A stretch of DNA of 32,935 nucleotides from Ignavibacteriota bacterium (lineage in GTDB: Bacteria; Bacteroidota; Ignavibacteria; UBA10030), in NCBI GenBank assembly GCA_022616555.1, contig JAKEEG010000023.1, positions 1 to 32,935 of the forward strand, in the 5' to 3' direction. A program made the translations under genes and the position numbers. Each line of letters begins with the position of its first letter. Within the stretch, counting starts at the first letter, position 1. Below the pieces are notes generated by a model, which was not told where the DNA came from, did no database searches, and saw nothing but the letters and a program-made list of their open reading frames with translations. This document shows, piece by piece, positions 20,953-30,471 of the stretch.

Positions 20953-23841
20953 ATGTTTAGCACATTTTTGGTACCTTCTATCCGACGATACATGCCACGC
21001 ACGCCACAAACACATACTGCGCGCACATTTGATGCAGCCGCCACGCTTGATTCCATCAAGCGGATGGCGTTCGAAGCCGGAGTTCCTCCAACTGAATTCA
21101 TAAAATCGTTGCAAGCGAATCTTCAACGTACTGCCGACCCTCTGCGCGCGCTCAATAATGTGCAGCGGTTTCTTTCAGCCGGTTTTTCCGAAACGACGCT
21201 GAGGGATTTCCATCGTCATCCAGTGCTGCAGCACGTTGCACTCGAAATTTTTTCTCAGTCTCAGTATCTCGCTGATATTCTTATACGCAACCCCGAGCTG
21301 TTTAATTGGATTACCTCCACCAGCGCGTTGGGGCGCGTAAGTGCCAAGTCTACGTATCTTGATGAGGCGCGCAGAAGTATTGAGCCGTTCGAGCGTTTCG
21401 ACAAAAAAATCAATGCCCTCAAACGGTTTCATCGTCGCGAGTTGCTGCGCATTGGAGCGCGGGAAATCCTGAAGGAGGTAGTCGTCTCTACCACAGCCGA
21501 TGAGCTTTCGCGCCTCGCCGATGCCGTTGTGCAGGTAGTGCTCGAGCTTGTGACACAGCAGGTGTTGGGGAATAATGCTCAAACAGTCCGGAGCATGCTT
21601 GCGGTGATAGGACTAGGCAAGCTCGGCGGAGGCGAGTTGAATTTCAGTTCCGACATCGACCTGCAATTTGTGTACGATGCGGATGGGGATTTTGAAGCAC
21701 CGGAGCTTCGCGTGAAAACCCTGCACGAGCTTTACTCTCGTATTGCGGAAACCACGGTGCGCAAGCTGACCGAGCTTACAGATGAAGGCCGCTTCTACCG
21801 TGTCGATCTGCGTTTGCGCCCGGAAGGCACCATCGGACCGATCGCGCTTTCCCGTGCTGCGGCGATGAATTACTACGAAACTCGCGGCGAGCAGTGGGAG
21901 CGTCAAATGCTCATCAAAGCACGTGTGATAGCGGGAGACATTGAAACGGGCGAACGGTTCTTAAATGAAATCAAGCCGTTTATTTTCCCGCGCACGCAGC
22001 TAAGCAGTCCGCTTGAGGAAATCGCCGCGATAAAACGCAAAATTGAAGCGAACACCGACGCGGAGACGAACATCAAGCTGGGAAGCGGGGGCATTCGGGA
22101 TATTGAGTTTATCATCCAGGCATTGCAAATGTTAAATGCCGGAAAAAATGAAATCCTGCGAGACCGCAATACGCTAACCGCTCTTGAACACTTGAGTGTA
22201 GCGAAACTCTTAAGTGCTCGCGAAGCGAACACACTACGTTCTGCGTATACGTTCCACCGGACGCTGGAACACCGACTGCAATTGTTATTCGGCAAGCAGA
22301 CACATTCGCTCCCCGAATCACCGGCGGAAGTCGAATTTCTCGCGAAACGGCTGGGCTTTCGTAATACGGCGGCATTCAGGCGGACACTTGAACGACACCG
22401 AGCAACTGTGCGGAAAATTTTTGCTTCTGTATTTGTTCTCAAATCAACACCCGCGGCAGCAGCATCCGGGCTATCGCTCCAAGCGTTCCGCAAATTCGTA
22501 TTTTTGGATGGGCGCAAAGCGTCGGAGCGAATCAACAAAGTATTTGAATCGCTCCCTGAATGGCGTGAATCGAAGCTGCAAACAAAGCTGCTTGCGGCAC
22601 TTGCCCAGTACAAAGCGCCGGATTTGGCTTTGCAGAATCTTGCACTTCTTGCAGGCAATAAGCATCTGCGCCGCTCCTTGCTTCAGGCTCTTTCAAGTGA
22701 TGGCGCGCGAGACTTGGTGATGTTGGTTTGCTCTCGCAGCCCTTATCTCGCGCACTTGCTTGCCGCCAGTCCCTTGTTGTTTGAGACGCTCCTCAGCAAT
22801 CCGGCCGAGGTGTTAGACGAAGGTCTGGGATGGGATTTGATGAAGTCCGATTTGGCAAACTATCGCTCGTTCAATGAGTTTAAAATTTCGCTTCGCTGGT
22901 TGAAGGGCAGCATCGATATCGCAAAGGCGGCGAATGACTATTCGAATTTGGCGGATAACCTTGTTATGCAACGCCTACATTCCCTGAGCGCGGATGCTGC
23001 TGTTCCGTTTGCCGTATTCGCCGTGGGCAAGTACGGCGGAAAGGAAATAACCGTCGGTTCCGACCTGGATTTGCTGTTCATCTATCGAAAAGCCGATGAG
23101 TCATCCGCCCTGAAAGCAGAGTCGGTGGCGCGTGACTTCGCAAACGCATTCCTCGAAAATGGCAAGACAGTATATGACATCGATATGCGGCTGAGGCCTG
23201 AGGGCAAAAACGCTCCGCTCGCCGTTGAGATTGAGTACTATCGCGACTATCTTCACAGCCGCGCATCGTTGTGGGAGCGCCAATCGTTGGTGAAGTTCCG
23301 CCCCATTGGCGGAGACGAAGCGTTGCAGGGAGCAGTTATGCTGCTTGTGCAGGAGTATGCGTACTCCGCGCCGTTGCCGCGCCGCTGGGTTGACGACGTC
23401 GCCAGCATGCGCACGACAATCGAACGCGAGCGTACGAAAGGTATGCAATCATCAAATGACCTAAAGGTTGGCAGGGGCGGATTGGTCGATATCGAGTTTC
23501 TCCTCCAGATGTTACAGCTCAAATACGGCGCTGAACGGCAAGAGCTGCGCACAACAAGTTCATTTGAGTTGCTCGATACTCTTCGTTCATCTAAAATTCT
23601 TAAGCGGCATGAGGTTGACCGCTTGTCGGATAATCTGAAGTTCTTACGCTCGCTTGAAACACTCGTGCGTCTCAATGCGACGCAGAGTGGATTCATTTTG
23701 CCAAATCAAAACGACCAGCGTGTTGCACTAGCCGCGGGTATGGGGCAGAAGTCTGTCCGCTCGCTCCTTGCACGCATCAAGAAAATTCAACAAGCAAATA
23801 GGGCACTGTTGCAGCAAGTGTACAAAATATGCAAACAGTAG
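20953..23841 (+). CDS. glnE: glutamine synthetase adenylyltransferase/deadenylyltransferase
   Basis: 962 residues from ATG at 20953; a GTG at 20923 and ATG at 20992 are alternatives, and none has a good ribosome binding site. The protein has two nucleotidyltransferase halves. The first (removes AMP) has G-L-G-K-L-G-G-G-E-L-N-F-S-S-D-I-D-L with the metal-binding Asp234 and Asp236 (in this numbering) and R-L-R-P-E-G-T-I-G-P near 285-295. The second (adds AMP), from about residue 560, has V-G-K-Y-G-G-K-E-I-T-V-G-S-D-L-D-L near 690-712. The enzyme switches glutamine synthetase activity with nitrogen status, under control of PII; no PII or glnA gene is in view. E. coli GlnE has 946 residues, so the length is normal. 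Confidence 0.92.
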   Translation: MFSTFLVPSIRRYMPRTPQTHTARTFDAAATLDSIKRMAFEAGVPPTEFIKSLQANLQRTADPLRALNNVQRFLSAGFSETTLRDFHRHPVLQHVALEIFSQSQYLADILIRNPELFNWITSTSALGRVSAKSTYLDEARRSIEPFERFDKKINALKRFHRRELLRIGAREILKEVVVSTTADELSRLADAVVQVVLELVTQQVLGNNAQTVRSMLAVIGLGKLGGGELNFSSDIDLQFVYDADGDFEAPELRVKTLHELYSRIAETTVRKLTELTDEGRFYRVDLRLRPEGTIGPIALSRAAAMNYYETRGEQWERQMLIKARVIAGDIETGERFLNEIKPFIFPRTQLSSPLEEIAAIKRKIEANTDAETNIKLGSGGIRDIEFIIQALQMLNAGKNEILRDRNTLTALEHLSVAKLLSAREANTLRSAYTFHRTLEHRLQLLFGKQTHSLPESPAEVEFLAKRLGFRNTAAFRRTLERHRATVRKIFASVFVLKSTPAAAASGLSLQAFRKFVFLDGRKASERINKVFESLPEWRESKLQTKLLAALAQYKAPDLALQNLALLAGNKHLRRSLLQALSSDGARDLVMLVCSRSPYLAHLLAASPLLFETLLSNPAEVLDEGLGWDLMKSDLANYRSFNEFKISLRWLKGSIDIAKAANDYSNLADNLVMQRLHSLSADAAVPFAVFAVGKYGGKEITVGSDLDLLFIYRKADESSALKAESVARDFANAFLENGKTVYDIDMRLRPEGKNAPLAVEIEYYRDYLHSRASLWERQSLVKFRPIGGDEALQGAVMLLVQEYAYSAPLPRRWVDDVASMRTTIERERTKGMQSSNDLKVGRGGLVDIEFLLQMLQLKYGAERQELRTTSSFELLDTLRSSKILKRHEVDRLSDNLKFLRSLETLVRLNATQSGFILPNQNDQRVALAAGMGQKSVRSLLARIKKIQQANRALLQQVYKICKQ

Positions 23842-25781
23842 AAATATCGACAAAAAATAAACCTGTCATTGCGAGCGTTTTTCAGCGAAGCAATCTCGTT
23901 TTTCTGCTGAGTGAAAATGGTATCGCCGTGTTGCTCATTCTTATCGTGCTGTTTGTGTACAGCACGACAATGAGCCCTACGGTTTCGTTTGTCGACGCGG
24001 GCGAATTAGCAGCTGTCGCTGTTACGCTGGGCATTGCCCATCCAACAGGATATCCACTCTTTACGTTGCTTGGTCGCTGTGCAGCGATGATACCATTAGG
24101 CGCGGAGGAAATTATCAGGCTTAACTTCCTCTCTGCTTTGTTAACAGCCGTAACGGTTGGATTATTTTTTAAAACGAGTTTGCTGCTTTTTAGGCTCAGG
24201 TTGTTTTCGTCTGAAGACCGTGCGAGCAAAAATTCCACCGGACATTTTCTCGCAGCTGCCGTAGGCTCGCTTGTCTTGGCGTTCTCATCGACATTCTGGT
24301 CGCAATCGACTGTAGTCGAAGTCTATTCGCTCCATATTGTTTTTCTTGTTGCGGCGACCTACTGTTTTCTTCGCGGGGTGGATGCTCAGCGTTACGAGGG
24401 TGGTACCATATCACGGTATCTCGTATTGTTCGCTTTTGTGTTGGGGCTTGGCTTTACGAACCACATGACCATGCTGCTCCTTGCTCCGGCTTTCCTCTAT
24501 CTGTATTTCAGTGTGCTGGGGTGGCAGCGGGAGTCTTTGTTCCGATTGCTCCGGCTTACGCCGTTCTTTCTGCTGGGCTTGTCGGCGTACCTGTACTTGC
24601 CGATTCGGTCAAGCGTCGGCCCTTCTCTCGATTGGGGGCATGCAGCAGACCTTGAGCGTTTTTTATGGCATGTGAGCGGCAAGCAATACCGGTCGTGGAT
24701 GTTTTCCAGTTTTGAAAGCGCGGAAAAACAGTTCCAATTTTTCGTCAACACGTTTCCTGCGGAGTTTCACTATGGCGTTTTTGCTTTTATTCTAATTGGA
24801 ATCCTCGCGGCTGTCAACCGCAATGGCCGCTTGTTTGTTTTTCTCATACTCGCGTTCCTGGGTTGTTTGCTCTATGCCATCAATTACGATATTCACGATA
24901 TCGAATCGTATTTCCTGCTGGCTTATCTTGCTATTGCGTGGTTTTGCGTGCTGGGTGTGAATGCTGTGCACCGATGGATTTCCAAAAAGTTTCCGGAACG
25001 TTTGGGATGGACTTTGCTTGTCCTCCTGTTGCTCCCTGCTGTGCAGTGGTGGAGTAACAATGAGAGGGTGGATCAATCGGAAAATTATCTTGTCCAGGAT
25101 TATACTCACAGTATCCTCAAGAGCGTTGAGCCGAACGCATTTATCCTGACGTACCAATGGGATTACTTTTTCTCAGCATCGTACTATTATCAATACGTGC
25201 GGCAGATGCGTCCCGATGTTGTTATTATCGACAAAGAGTTGCTGCGTCGCTCATGGTATTTTATCATGCTGGAGCGGAATCACCCCTGGCTCATTGAGCG
25301 TTCCCGCGACAAGGTCAATGCTTTCCTCGCTGAGCTGTACAAATTCGAGCACGGCCTGCCGCTGAATCCAGAGGTCATCGAAGAACGCTTCAATGACATG
25401 ATCAATGATTTCATCGACAAGGCGATGGAGGAGCGACCCGTGTACGTCGGCAACGAGATCGAGCCGCAGTTCGCGTATGCGTATCAACGCATGCCGGAGG
25501 GATTGCTGTTTCGGCTTGTGCGTGAAGGCGAGTCAGTTTCACTCAAACCGCTTTCGCTGACATACCGCCCGACGCCGTTCTCGAACGATTACACACTTGG
25601 AATCCGTTACCTCTACGCGCGCATGCTGACAATGAACGCGGCGTTGATGATTGAACAGCAGCAGCTCGCGAACGCCGACAGCACACTCGACCGCGCGTTG
25701 GAAATTGACGCCGCATTTCTGCCCGCGTTGCAATTGCGAGAAGAGCTTCGCACGCGACAACGAGTACCACAATTAAAGTGA
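23829..25781 (+). CDS. DUF2723 / GT117 family membrane glycosyltransferase
   Basis: 650 residues, overlapping the glnE 3' end by 13 bases. After a short cytoplasmic N-terminus, a helix at about 35-55 leads into the family motif F-V-D-A-G-E-L with the Asp/Glu of GT117, then H-P-T-G-Y-P-L-F near 79-86. About 11 membrane helices follow to residue 400, then a soluble C-terminal part with a helical, TPR-like end (about 600-645). Members carry out protein or lipid glycosylation at the membrane, using a lipid-linked sugar; the acceptor is unknown. Residues 12-25 (VIASVFQRSNLVF region) are encoded by palindromic repeat family A, and a GTG at about residue 38 could be the real start. Confidence 0.88.
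   Translation: MQTVEISTKNKPVIASVFQRSNLVFLLSENGIAVLLILIVLFVYSTTMSPTVSFVDAGELAAVAVTLGIAHPTGYPLFTLLGRCAAMIPLGAEEIIRLNFLSALLTAVTVGLFFKTSLLLFRLRLFSSEDRASKNSTGHFLAAAVGSLVLAFSSTFWSQSTVVEVYSLHIVFLVAATYCFLRGVDAQRYEGGTISRYLVLFAFVLGLGFTNHMTMLLLAPAFLYLYFSVLGWQRESLFRLLRLTPFFLLGLSAYLYLPIRSSVGPSLDWGHAADLERFLWHVSGKQYRSWMFSSFESAEKQFQFFVNTFPAEFHYGVFAFILIGILAAVNRNGRLFVFLILAFLGCLLYAINYDIHDIESYFLLAYLAIAWFCVLGVNAVHRWISKKFPERLGWTLLVLLLLPAVQWWSNNERVDQSENYLVQDYTHSILKSVEPNAFILTYQWDYFFSASYYYQYVRQMRPDVVIIDKELLRRSWYFIMLERNHPWLIERSRDKVNAFLAELYKFEHGLPLNPEVIEERFNDMINDFIDKAMEERPVYVGNEIEPQFAYAYQRMPEGLLFRLVREGESVSLKPLSLTYRPTPFSNDYTLGIRYLYARMLTMNAALMIEQQQLANADSTLDRALEIDAAFLPALQLREELRTRQRVPQLK
23865..23898. repeat. palindromic repeat family A, copy in coding sequence
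   Basis: TGTCATTGCGAGCGTTTTTC followed by AGCGAAGCAATCTCG, a close match of the copy at 6580-6613. It lies inside the start of the GT117 gene and keeps the frame open, giving a VIASVFxRSNL peptide. Confidence 0.8.
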
Positions 25782-25825
25782 ATCGGAGTAAGGAGCGATT
25801 TCTGTCTTTTTCTTTCCTTTTTTGT

Positions 25826-25854
25826 TTGAACATCAACTTTCCGTTTGGTATATT
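25826..25854 (+). promoter_or_regulatory. sigma-70-like promoter for asnS
   Basis: TTGAAC (25826-25831), a 17-base spacer and TATATT (25849-25854), 22 bases before the asnS ATG at 25877. A start of transcription near 25861 would leave a very short leader containing a GCCT/AGGC hairpin at 25857-25872. Spacing and position make this the best promoter in the window. Confidence 0.65.
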
Positions 25855-25876
25855 ACGCCTGCTTTTGTAGGCAATT

Positions 25877-27178
25877 ATGGCGCAAAATCGAGTCTATATT
25901 GAAAATTTAAGTCAGTATATTGGGCAGGAGATAACGCTCAACGGCTGGCTCTATAATAAGCGCTCCAGCGGCAAAATCCGTTTCCTGTTGCTTAGGGATG
26001 GGACGGGCATCGTGCAGTGCGTCATGGCTAAGGGACACATTCCCGACGACGTGTTCGCGAAGTTCGACCAGCTTACACAGGAATCGGCATTTTCCATCAG
26101 CGGGAAAGTAAAAAAAGACGAACGCTCGCCCGGTGGGCACGAAATCGATTTGACCGATGTGCAGGTCATTAGCGTTGCACATGAATATCCCATCACGCCA
26201 AAAGAACATGGCGTTGAGTTTCTTGCTGACCGGAGGCATTTGTGGTTGCGCTCATCCCGTCAGCACGCCATTATGCGCGTGCGCCATCGCATTATCAAAG
26301 CTATCCGGGATTTCTTTGACGGCAGGGGATTTACACTTATTGATGCACCGATTCTGACTCCGAACGCCGTCGAGGGCACGACGACATTGTTCGATACCGA
26401 ATACTTTGACCTTGGCAAGGCATTCCTCACGCAATCCGGACAGCTCTACGGTGAAGCGGGTGCTATGGCGTTCGGGAAAATTTATTGCTTTGGCCCCACG
26501 TTCCGCGCCGAAAAATCCAAGACACGCCGTCACCTGACCGAGTTCTGGATGGTGGAGCCGGAAATGGCATTCTATGACCTGAACGACGACATGGACCTCG
26601 CCGAGGAATTTCTAGAGCACATTGTTCAGACCGTTCTGAAAGATTGCGAGCCGGAGCTAAAAGTACTCGAACGCAACACGGCAATGTTGCAGAACGTCAA
26701 GCGTCCGCTTCCTCGCATCAGTTACGACGAAGCTGTTGAGATTCTCCACAAGAAGGGATTGCAATTCGAGTGGGGAGGAGATCTCGGCGCACCGGATGAG
26801 ACTGCCATCTCTGAGCAATTCGACCGCCCGGTAATGGTGCACCGTTATCCCGCGAAGGTCAAGGCATTTTACATGAAGCGCGACCCCAAAAACGCGGAGC
26901 TTGCGCTCGCCGTCGATGTGCTTGCGCCGGAAGGCTACGGCGAGATCATTGGGGGCAGCCAGCGCGAAGACGACCTCGACAAATTACTGGAGCGCATCAA
27001 GGAGCACAACCTTCCACAAGCGGCATTTGAATGGTATTTGGATTTGCGGCGATACGGCAGCGTTCCCCATGCGGGTTTCGGCTTGGGCGTCGAACGCACG
27101 GTCGCTTGGATATGCGGATTAGACCACGTGCGCGAGACCATTCCGTTTCCGCGTATGATTTACCGGCTAACGCCATAG
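25877..27178 (+). CDS. asnS: asparagine--tRNA ligase
   Basis: 433 residues, a class IIb aminoacyl-tRNA synthetase that loads asparagine on tRNA-Asn. An OB-fold anticodon domain covers about 1-110 (L-N-G-W near 20-23 and F-L-L-L-R-D-G near 36-42). The catalytic domain has T-P-N-A-V-E-G-T-T near 160-168, [10 protein letters not shown] near 182-191, motif 2 around 203-222 ([15 protein letters not shown]), and motif 3 at the end, G-F-G-L-G-V-E-R-T then [10 protein letters not shown]. The E-G-T-T, Q-S-G-Q and R-R-H-L-T-E-F-W sequence fits AsnRS rather than AspRS. It has its own promoter, and the next gene begins 8 bases after its stop. Confidence 0.93.
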   Translation: MAQNRVYIENLSQYIGQEITLNGWLYNKRSSGKIRFLLLRDGTGIVQCVMAKGHIPDDVFAKFDQLTQESAFSISGKVKKDERSPGGHEIDLTDVQVISVAHEYPITPKEHGVEFLADRRHLWLRSSRQHAIMRVRHRIIKAIRDFFDGRGFTLIDAPILTPNAVEGTTTLFDTEYFDLGKAFLTQSGQLYGEAGAMAFGKIYCFGPTFRAEKSKTRRHLTEFWMVEPEMAFYDLNDDMDLAEEFLEHIVQTVLKDCEPELKVLERNTAMLQNVKRPLPRISYDEAVEILHKKGLQFEWGGDLGAPDETAISEQFDRPVMVHRYPAKVKAFYMKRDPKNAELALAVDVLAPEGYGEIIGGSQREDDLDKLLERIKEHNLPQAAFEWYLDLRRYGSVPHAGFGLGVERTVAWICGLDHVRETIPFPRMIYRLTP

Positions 27179-27186
27179 GACACCCA

Positions 27187-28113
27187 TTGCTCAAAGTCAC
27201 CAACCTCCGGAAAGTGTTCGATAGAATTATCGCAGTGGACAGCGTCTCGCTCGAAGTAAAGCGCGGCGAGGTCTTCGGCTTGCTCGGCCCCAACGGCGCC
27301 GGCAAGACGACGACAATACGAATGATACTGAATATCATTCAGCCGGATTCGGGCACGGTAACGTTCAACGGCCTGCCGTTTCGCGAAGAAACGTGGAATA
27401 TCGTAGGTTTCCTTCCTGAAGAGCGCGGGCTGTACAGGAAAAGCAAACTCATCAACACGATTTTGTATTTTGCCACGCTCAAGGGAATGTCGGAACGCGC
27501 CGCAAAGCCTGTTGCCATGAAATGGCTCGAGCGGTTCAGCCTTGTCGACAGCGCGCACCGAAAAGTGGAAGAGCTTTCCAAAGGCAACCAGCAGAAGGTG
27601 CAGTTTATCATTTCAATTTTGCATCGGCCACAGTTGTTGATCCTCGACGAGCCGTTTTCAGGTCTCGACCCTGTGAATCAAATTCTCCTGAAGGATATTC
27701 TCCTGGAACTTCGACAACAAAATACGGCGATAATTTTTTCGACGCACCAAATGGACCAGGCGGAGAAGCTCTCGGATTCCATCTGTCTCATTAATAAAGG
27801 CAGAGTGGTGGTGGAAGGCTCGGTGGCAGATGTGAAGAAACGCTACGGGAAAAATTCAGTACACCTTGAATACGAAGGCGACGGCTCATTCTTGGGAGCG
27901 TTGCCATATGTTCGCCGAGCAGATGTGTACCAAAACTACGCCGAGCTTGAGCTTTCTGATATGAGTCAAACACGGGATTTGCTTACCGGTTTGGATGGCA
28001 AGCTCTCATTGCGAAAATTCGAAATCGTTGAGCCTTCTCTGCACTCTATCTTCCTCAATGTCGTTGGAACACCCGGATCCGCAGCAGCACAACCACGGAA
28101 AGCCACCGCATGA
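27187..28113 (+). CDS. ABC transporter ATP-binding subunit (NatA-like)
   Basis: 308 residues from TTG at 27187-27189, chosen because AGGA lies 6 bases upstream and it avoids overlap with asnS; a far longer in-frame extension lies inside asnS and is rejected. Walker A is G-P-N-G-A-G-K-T (34-41), the signature loop is L-S-K-G-N-Q (130-135) instead of L-S-G-G-Q, Walker B is L-I-L-D-E-P (151-156), and the switch His is in S-T-H-Q-M-D. The region after about 220 is a DUF4162-like C-terminal domain. It powers the permease encoded next (ATGA overlap at 28110-28113). Probably a Na+ or drug/lipid exporter; substrate unknown. Confidence 0.92.
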   Translation: MLKVTNLRKVFDRIIAVDSVSLEVKRGEVFGLLGPNGAGKTTTIRMILNIIQPDSGTVTFNGLPFREETWNIVGFLPEERGLYRKSKLINTILYFATLKGMSERAAKPVAMKWLERFSLVDSAHRKVEELSKGNQQKVQFIISILHRPQLLILDEPFSGLDPVNQILLKDILLELRQQNTAIIFSTHQMDQAEKLSDSICLINKGRVVVEGSVADVKKRYGKNSVHLEYEGDGSFLGALPYVRRADVYQNYAELELSDMSQTRDLLTGLDGKLSLRKFEIVEPSLHSIFLNVVGTPGSAAAQPRKATA

Positions 28114-29354
28114 ACAAAAAACTCGCTGTCGCAAAATGGGAATTCATGGAGAAGATTAAAACGAAGGCGTTTTTGATTTCGCTGATTCTCACTCCGATCA
28201 TTATGGTCGCGTTCGGCGTGCTGCCGAGCCTGCTCGCGATGAAGCCCGACGAGTCATCCGTTGTCATCGGCATCATTGATGAGTCCCGGGCGATTGCAAC
28301 CTCCCTTGCGCAAAAGGTCGACGAGAAGTACCGGTTGCCTGACGGCCAGCCGAATTACATGATCCGCGAATTATTTGACGGGACGAGCGCTGATGAACTT
28401 AAAACACTCGGCAACCGCATGATCGCAAACGACGAGATTGAGGGATATTTTTATATTCCGGCAACAGTCTTTGATAGTGGAATGGTCGAGTACCGCGCTG
28501 AAAACGTGGGAAACTTCCGAACGCAGGAACGGTTCTCACGCACGATCGAGGAAATCGTCATCGAGTGGCGTGCTAAGAAGGAAGGCTATGACCCGCTGTT
28601 GTTGAGGCGGTTGATGGCGAATATAGACGTGAGGTCGATTAAAGTCACAGGCGAGGGCGAGGAAAAGGAATCCGGATTTCTCGAGACGTTCTTCAGTGCC
28701 TACGTCATTATTATGATGTTGATGTTCCTCGTGCTTACTTCGGGGCAGTTACTCATCCGCAGTGTAGTGGAGGAAAAGTCGAATCGCCTCATCGAAGTGC
28801 TCATTTCTTCGTGTTCTGCTCGAGATTTAATGGTAGGAAAGATTATTGGCTTGAGTGGACTCGGTATCGTGCAAGTGACGCTCTGGGCAGTGATCGCCTT
28901 TGTCATTTCTGCGAAATTCAACGCGAGCATTTTTCAATTGGATATTTTTCTTATTGCATTGATTTACTTTTTTCTCGGATATTTATTATACGCGGCAATT
29001 TTCGTGGCGGCGGGTTCGCCTGCCACGACCGAACAAGAGGCACAGCAGCTTACCGGCTATGTGACGTTGCTGTTGGTGTTTCCCATTGTGCTTGCGATGC
29101 CGGTAATGCAGAATCCGGATTCGACGCTTGTGAAAGTGCTCTCATTTATTCCGGTGTTGACTCCCGCGTTCATGGTGATGCGCATGCCGATACAGATGCC
29201 CGAGCTGTGGGAGTTCCTTGCCACGATTGCCTTGTTAATTGTTTCAGTGCTGGGAATGATGTGGGTGGCGGGCAAGATTTTCCGCACCGCAATACTTGTG
29301 TATGGCAAGCGCCCGACGATTTCGGAACTGATACGTTGGCTAAGAGCTGCGTGA
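28110..29354 (+). CDS. ABC-2 type permease (NatB-like)
   Basis: 414 residues. One membrane helix near the N-terminus (about 21-43) is followed by a large extracytoplasmic domain (about 44-190), then five or six helices clustered in the C-terminal half (from about 195: FFSAYVIIMMLMFLVLTSG, then V-V-E-E-K-S-N-R-L-I-E-V-L-I-S-S). This long first loop, the E-E-K-S-N-R motif and the order match NatB of the sodium exporter NatAB and its relatives. The gene overlaps the ATPase by four bases (ATGA), so the two make a two-component exporter. The intergenic hairpins that follow probably mark the end of the transcript. Confidence 0.9.
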   Translation: MNKKLAVAKWEFMEKIKTKAFLISLILTPIIMVAFGVLPSLLAMKPDESSVVIGIIDESRAIATSLAQKVDEKYRLPDGQPNYMIRELFDGTSADELKTLGNRMIANDEIEGYFYIPATVFDSGMVEYRAENVGNFRTQERFSRTIEEIVIEWRAKKEGYDPLLLRRLMANIDVRSIKVTGEGEEKESGFLETFFSAYVIIMMLMFLVLTSGQLLIRSVVEEKSNRLIEVLISSCSARDLMVGKIIGLSGLGIVQVTLWAVIAFVISAKFNASIFQLDIFLIALIYFFLGYLLYAAIFVAAGSPATTEQEAQQLTGYVTLLLVFPIVLAMPVMQNPDSTLVKVLSFIPVLTPAFMVMRMPIQMPELWEFLATIALLIVSVLGMMWVAGKIFRTAILVYGKRPTISELIRWLRAA

Positions 29355-29412
29355 GTTCATTTTTATGGACTGATAATTTCTTGTGATAATTGTAAGTTGA
29401 AGTCAACCACCC

Positions 29413-29533
29413 GTCCCGACAAAAGGCGTTGGGACACCCCTCCTTGGGTAAGGAGGGGAAAAGCGCCGAATTAGCTTTTTGTTCCCCTCACTAAGGGGGA
29501 CGCGTTCCGGTTAGCCTCAGCTAACCGGAATGC
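29413..29533. repeat. three tandem hairpins between the exporter and nuoJ
   Basis: GTCCCGAC/GTTGGGAC (29413-29420, 29428-29435), CCCCTCCTT/AAGGAGGGG (29437-29445, 29450-29458), and GCGTTCCGGTTAGC with GCTAACCGGAATGC around CTCA (29502-29533), a 14-bp stem with one G-T pair. None is followed by a strong T run. They fill the 215-base gap 29355-29569. Confidence 0.75.
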
Positions 29534-29569
29534 AGGGGATTTCAGTTCGGTACTTTAAACAAAAGAGTT

Positions 29570-30094
29570 TTGGTTAGCAACTTGACACTCGAATCCATAC
29601 TCCTTTATAGCCTCAGTGTTATCTTCGTCGGCTCGGCGATTATGGTGATTACCCGCCGCAATCCGGTGATCTCCGCGCTATATCTTATTTTGAATTTCTT
29701 CTGTCTCGCCGGATTGTATCTTACGCTCCATGCGCAGTTCATCGCCGTCATCCAAGTCCTCGTGTATGCCGGTGCGATCATGGTGCTGTTTCTCTTTGTC
29801 ATTATGCTGTTGAATCTCGGCGATGAGCAGCGTTTGAAAGAAAAAATCTCGTTCACAAAGATCATTGCCGCGGGACTGGGTTTCGGATTGCTGATGGAGT
29901 TGATCTACATTGTCGGATTCATCGATGTGCCTATGCCGGCAGGGGATTTCAGCAAGGGTGTGGAGATCGGCACCGTGGAACATATAGGCAAGCAGTTGTT
30001 TACGACGTACTTATTCCCGTTTGAAATCACATCGGTGCTCTTACTCGCCGCAATGGTCGGAGCCGTTGTGCTCGCAAAGCGGCGAATGGATTAA
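29570..30094 (+). CDS. nuoJ: NADH-quinone oxidoreductase subunit J
   Basis: 174 residues with a TTG start at 29570; a second TTG at 29582 is also possible, and neither has a good ribosome binding site. Five membrane helices are visible. The family motifs are [13 protein letters not shown] near 31-43 and [20 protein letters not shown] near 62-81, matching the pi-bulge helix of NuoJ. It is part of the proton-pumping arm of complex I in the inner membrane. The gene is followed after four bases by nuoK, but has no nuoI or nuoH before it. Confidence 0.92.
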   Translation: MVSNLTLESILLYSLSVIFVGSAIMVITRRNPVISALYLILNFFCLAGLYLTLHAQFIAVIQVLVYAGAIMVLFLFVIMLLNLGDEQRLKEKISFTKIIAAGLGFGLLMELIYIVGFIDVPMPAGDFSKGVEIGTVEHIGKQLFTTYLFPFEITSVLLLAAMVGAVVLAKRRMD

Positions 30095-30098
30095 GACT

Positions 30099-30398
30099 AT
30101 GACGATTCAGACATACCTATTATTGAGTGCGATCGTGTTTATTCTTGGCGTCATCGGTGTGTTGACGCGCCGCAACGCCATCATCGTATTTATGTCGATC
30201 GAGCTGATGCTGAATTCAGTCAACCTCTCGCTCGTGGCGTTCTCGGCGTATCTCGGAGACGCGCGCGGGCAAATGTTGGTATTTTTCGTGATGACTGTCG
30301 CCGCGGCGGAAGCAGCCGTCGGTTTGGCGGTTATCATCGCGCTCTTCCGCAATAAACAAACTGTGAATTTGGACGAAATCAATATCCTGAAATGGTAA
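30099..30398 (+). CDS. nuoK: NADH-quinone oxidoreductase subunit K
   Basis: 99 residues, the normal NuoK length, from ATG at 30099 (a longer frame lies inside nuoJ). Three helices: 5-22, 28-50 and 60-85. The essential glutamates are present: Glu35 in [12 protein letters not shown] and Glu71 in [10 protein letters not shown]. They carry protons through the membrane arm of complex I. Starts four bases after nuoJ; a repeat-bearing gap of 73 bases follows before nuoL. Confidence 0.93.
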   Translation: MTIQTYLLLSAIVFILGVIGVLTRRNAIIVFMSIELMLNSVNLSLVAFSAYLGDARGQMLVFFVMTVAAAEAAVGLAVIIALFRNKQTVNLDEINILKW

Positions 30399-30410
30399 TA
30401 TAACTATTGT

Positions 30411-30467
30411 GTCATTGACGATTGATTCATTGAATCAATCACACAATGACGCAATGACTCAATCGTA
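30411..30467. repeat. palindromic repeat family D, copy 3
   Basis: GTCATTGACG, then ATTGATTCA (30421-30429) and TGAATCAAT (30431-30439), then CACACAATGACGCAATGACTCAATCG in shorter degenerate units. It fills the nuoK-nuoL gap. The start of nuoL follows directly at 30472. Confidence 0.7.
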
Positions 30468-30471
30468 AATC

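Noticed and set aside
20742-21101. Minus-strand 119-codon frame between EthD and glnE
   Set aside because: It runs antisense through the glnE 5' end and the ATTCCCGA hairpin and has no protein-like composition.
27031-27186. 52-codon N-terminal extension of the ABC ATPase
   Set aside because: It lies in another frame of asnS; a TTG with AGGA upstream just after the asnS stop gives a normal ATPase N-terminus.
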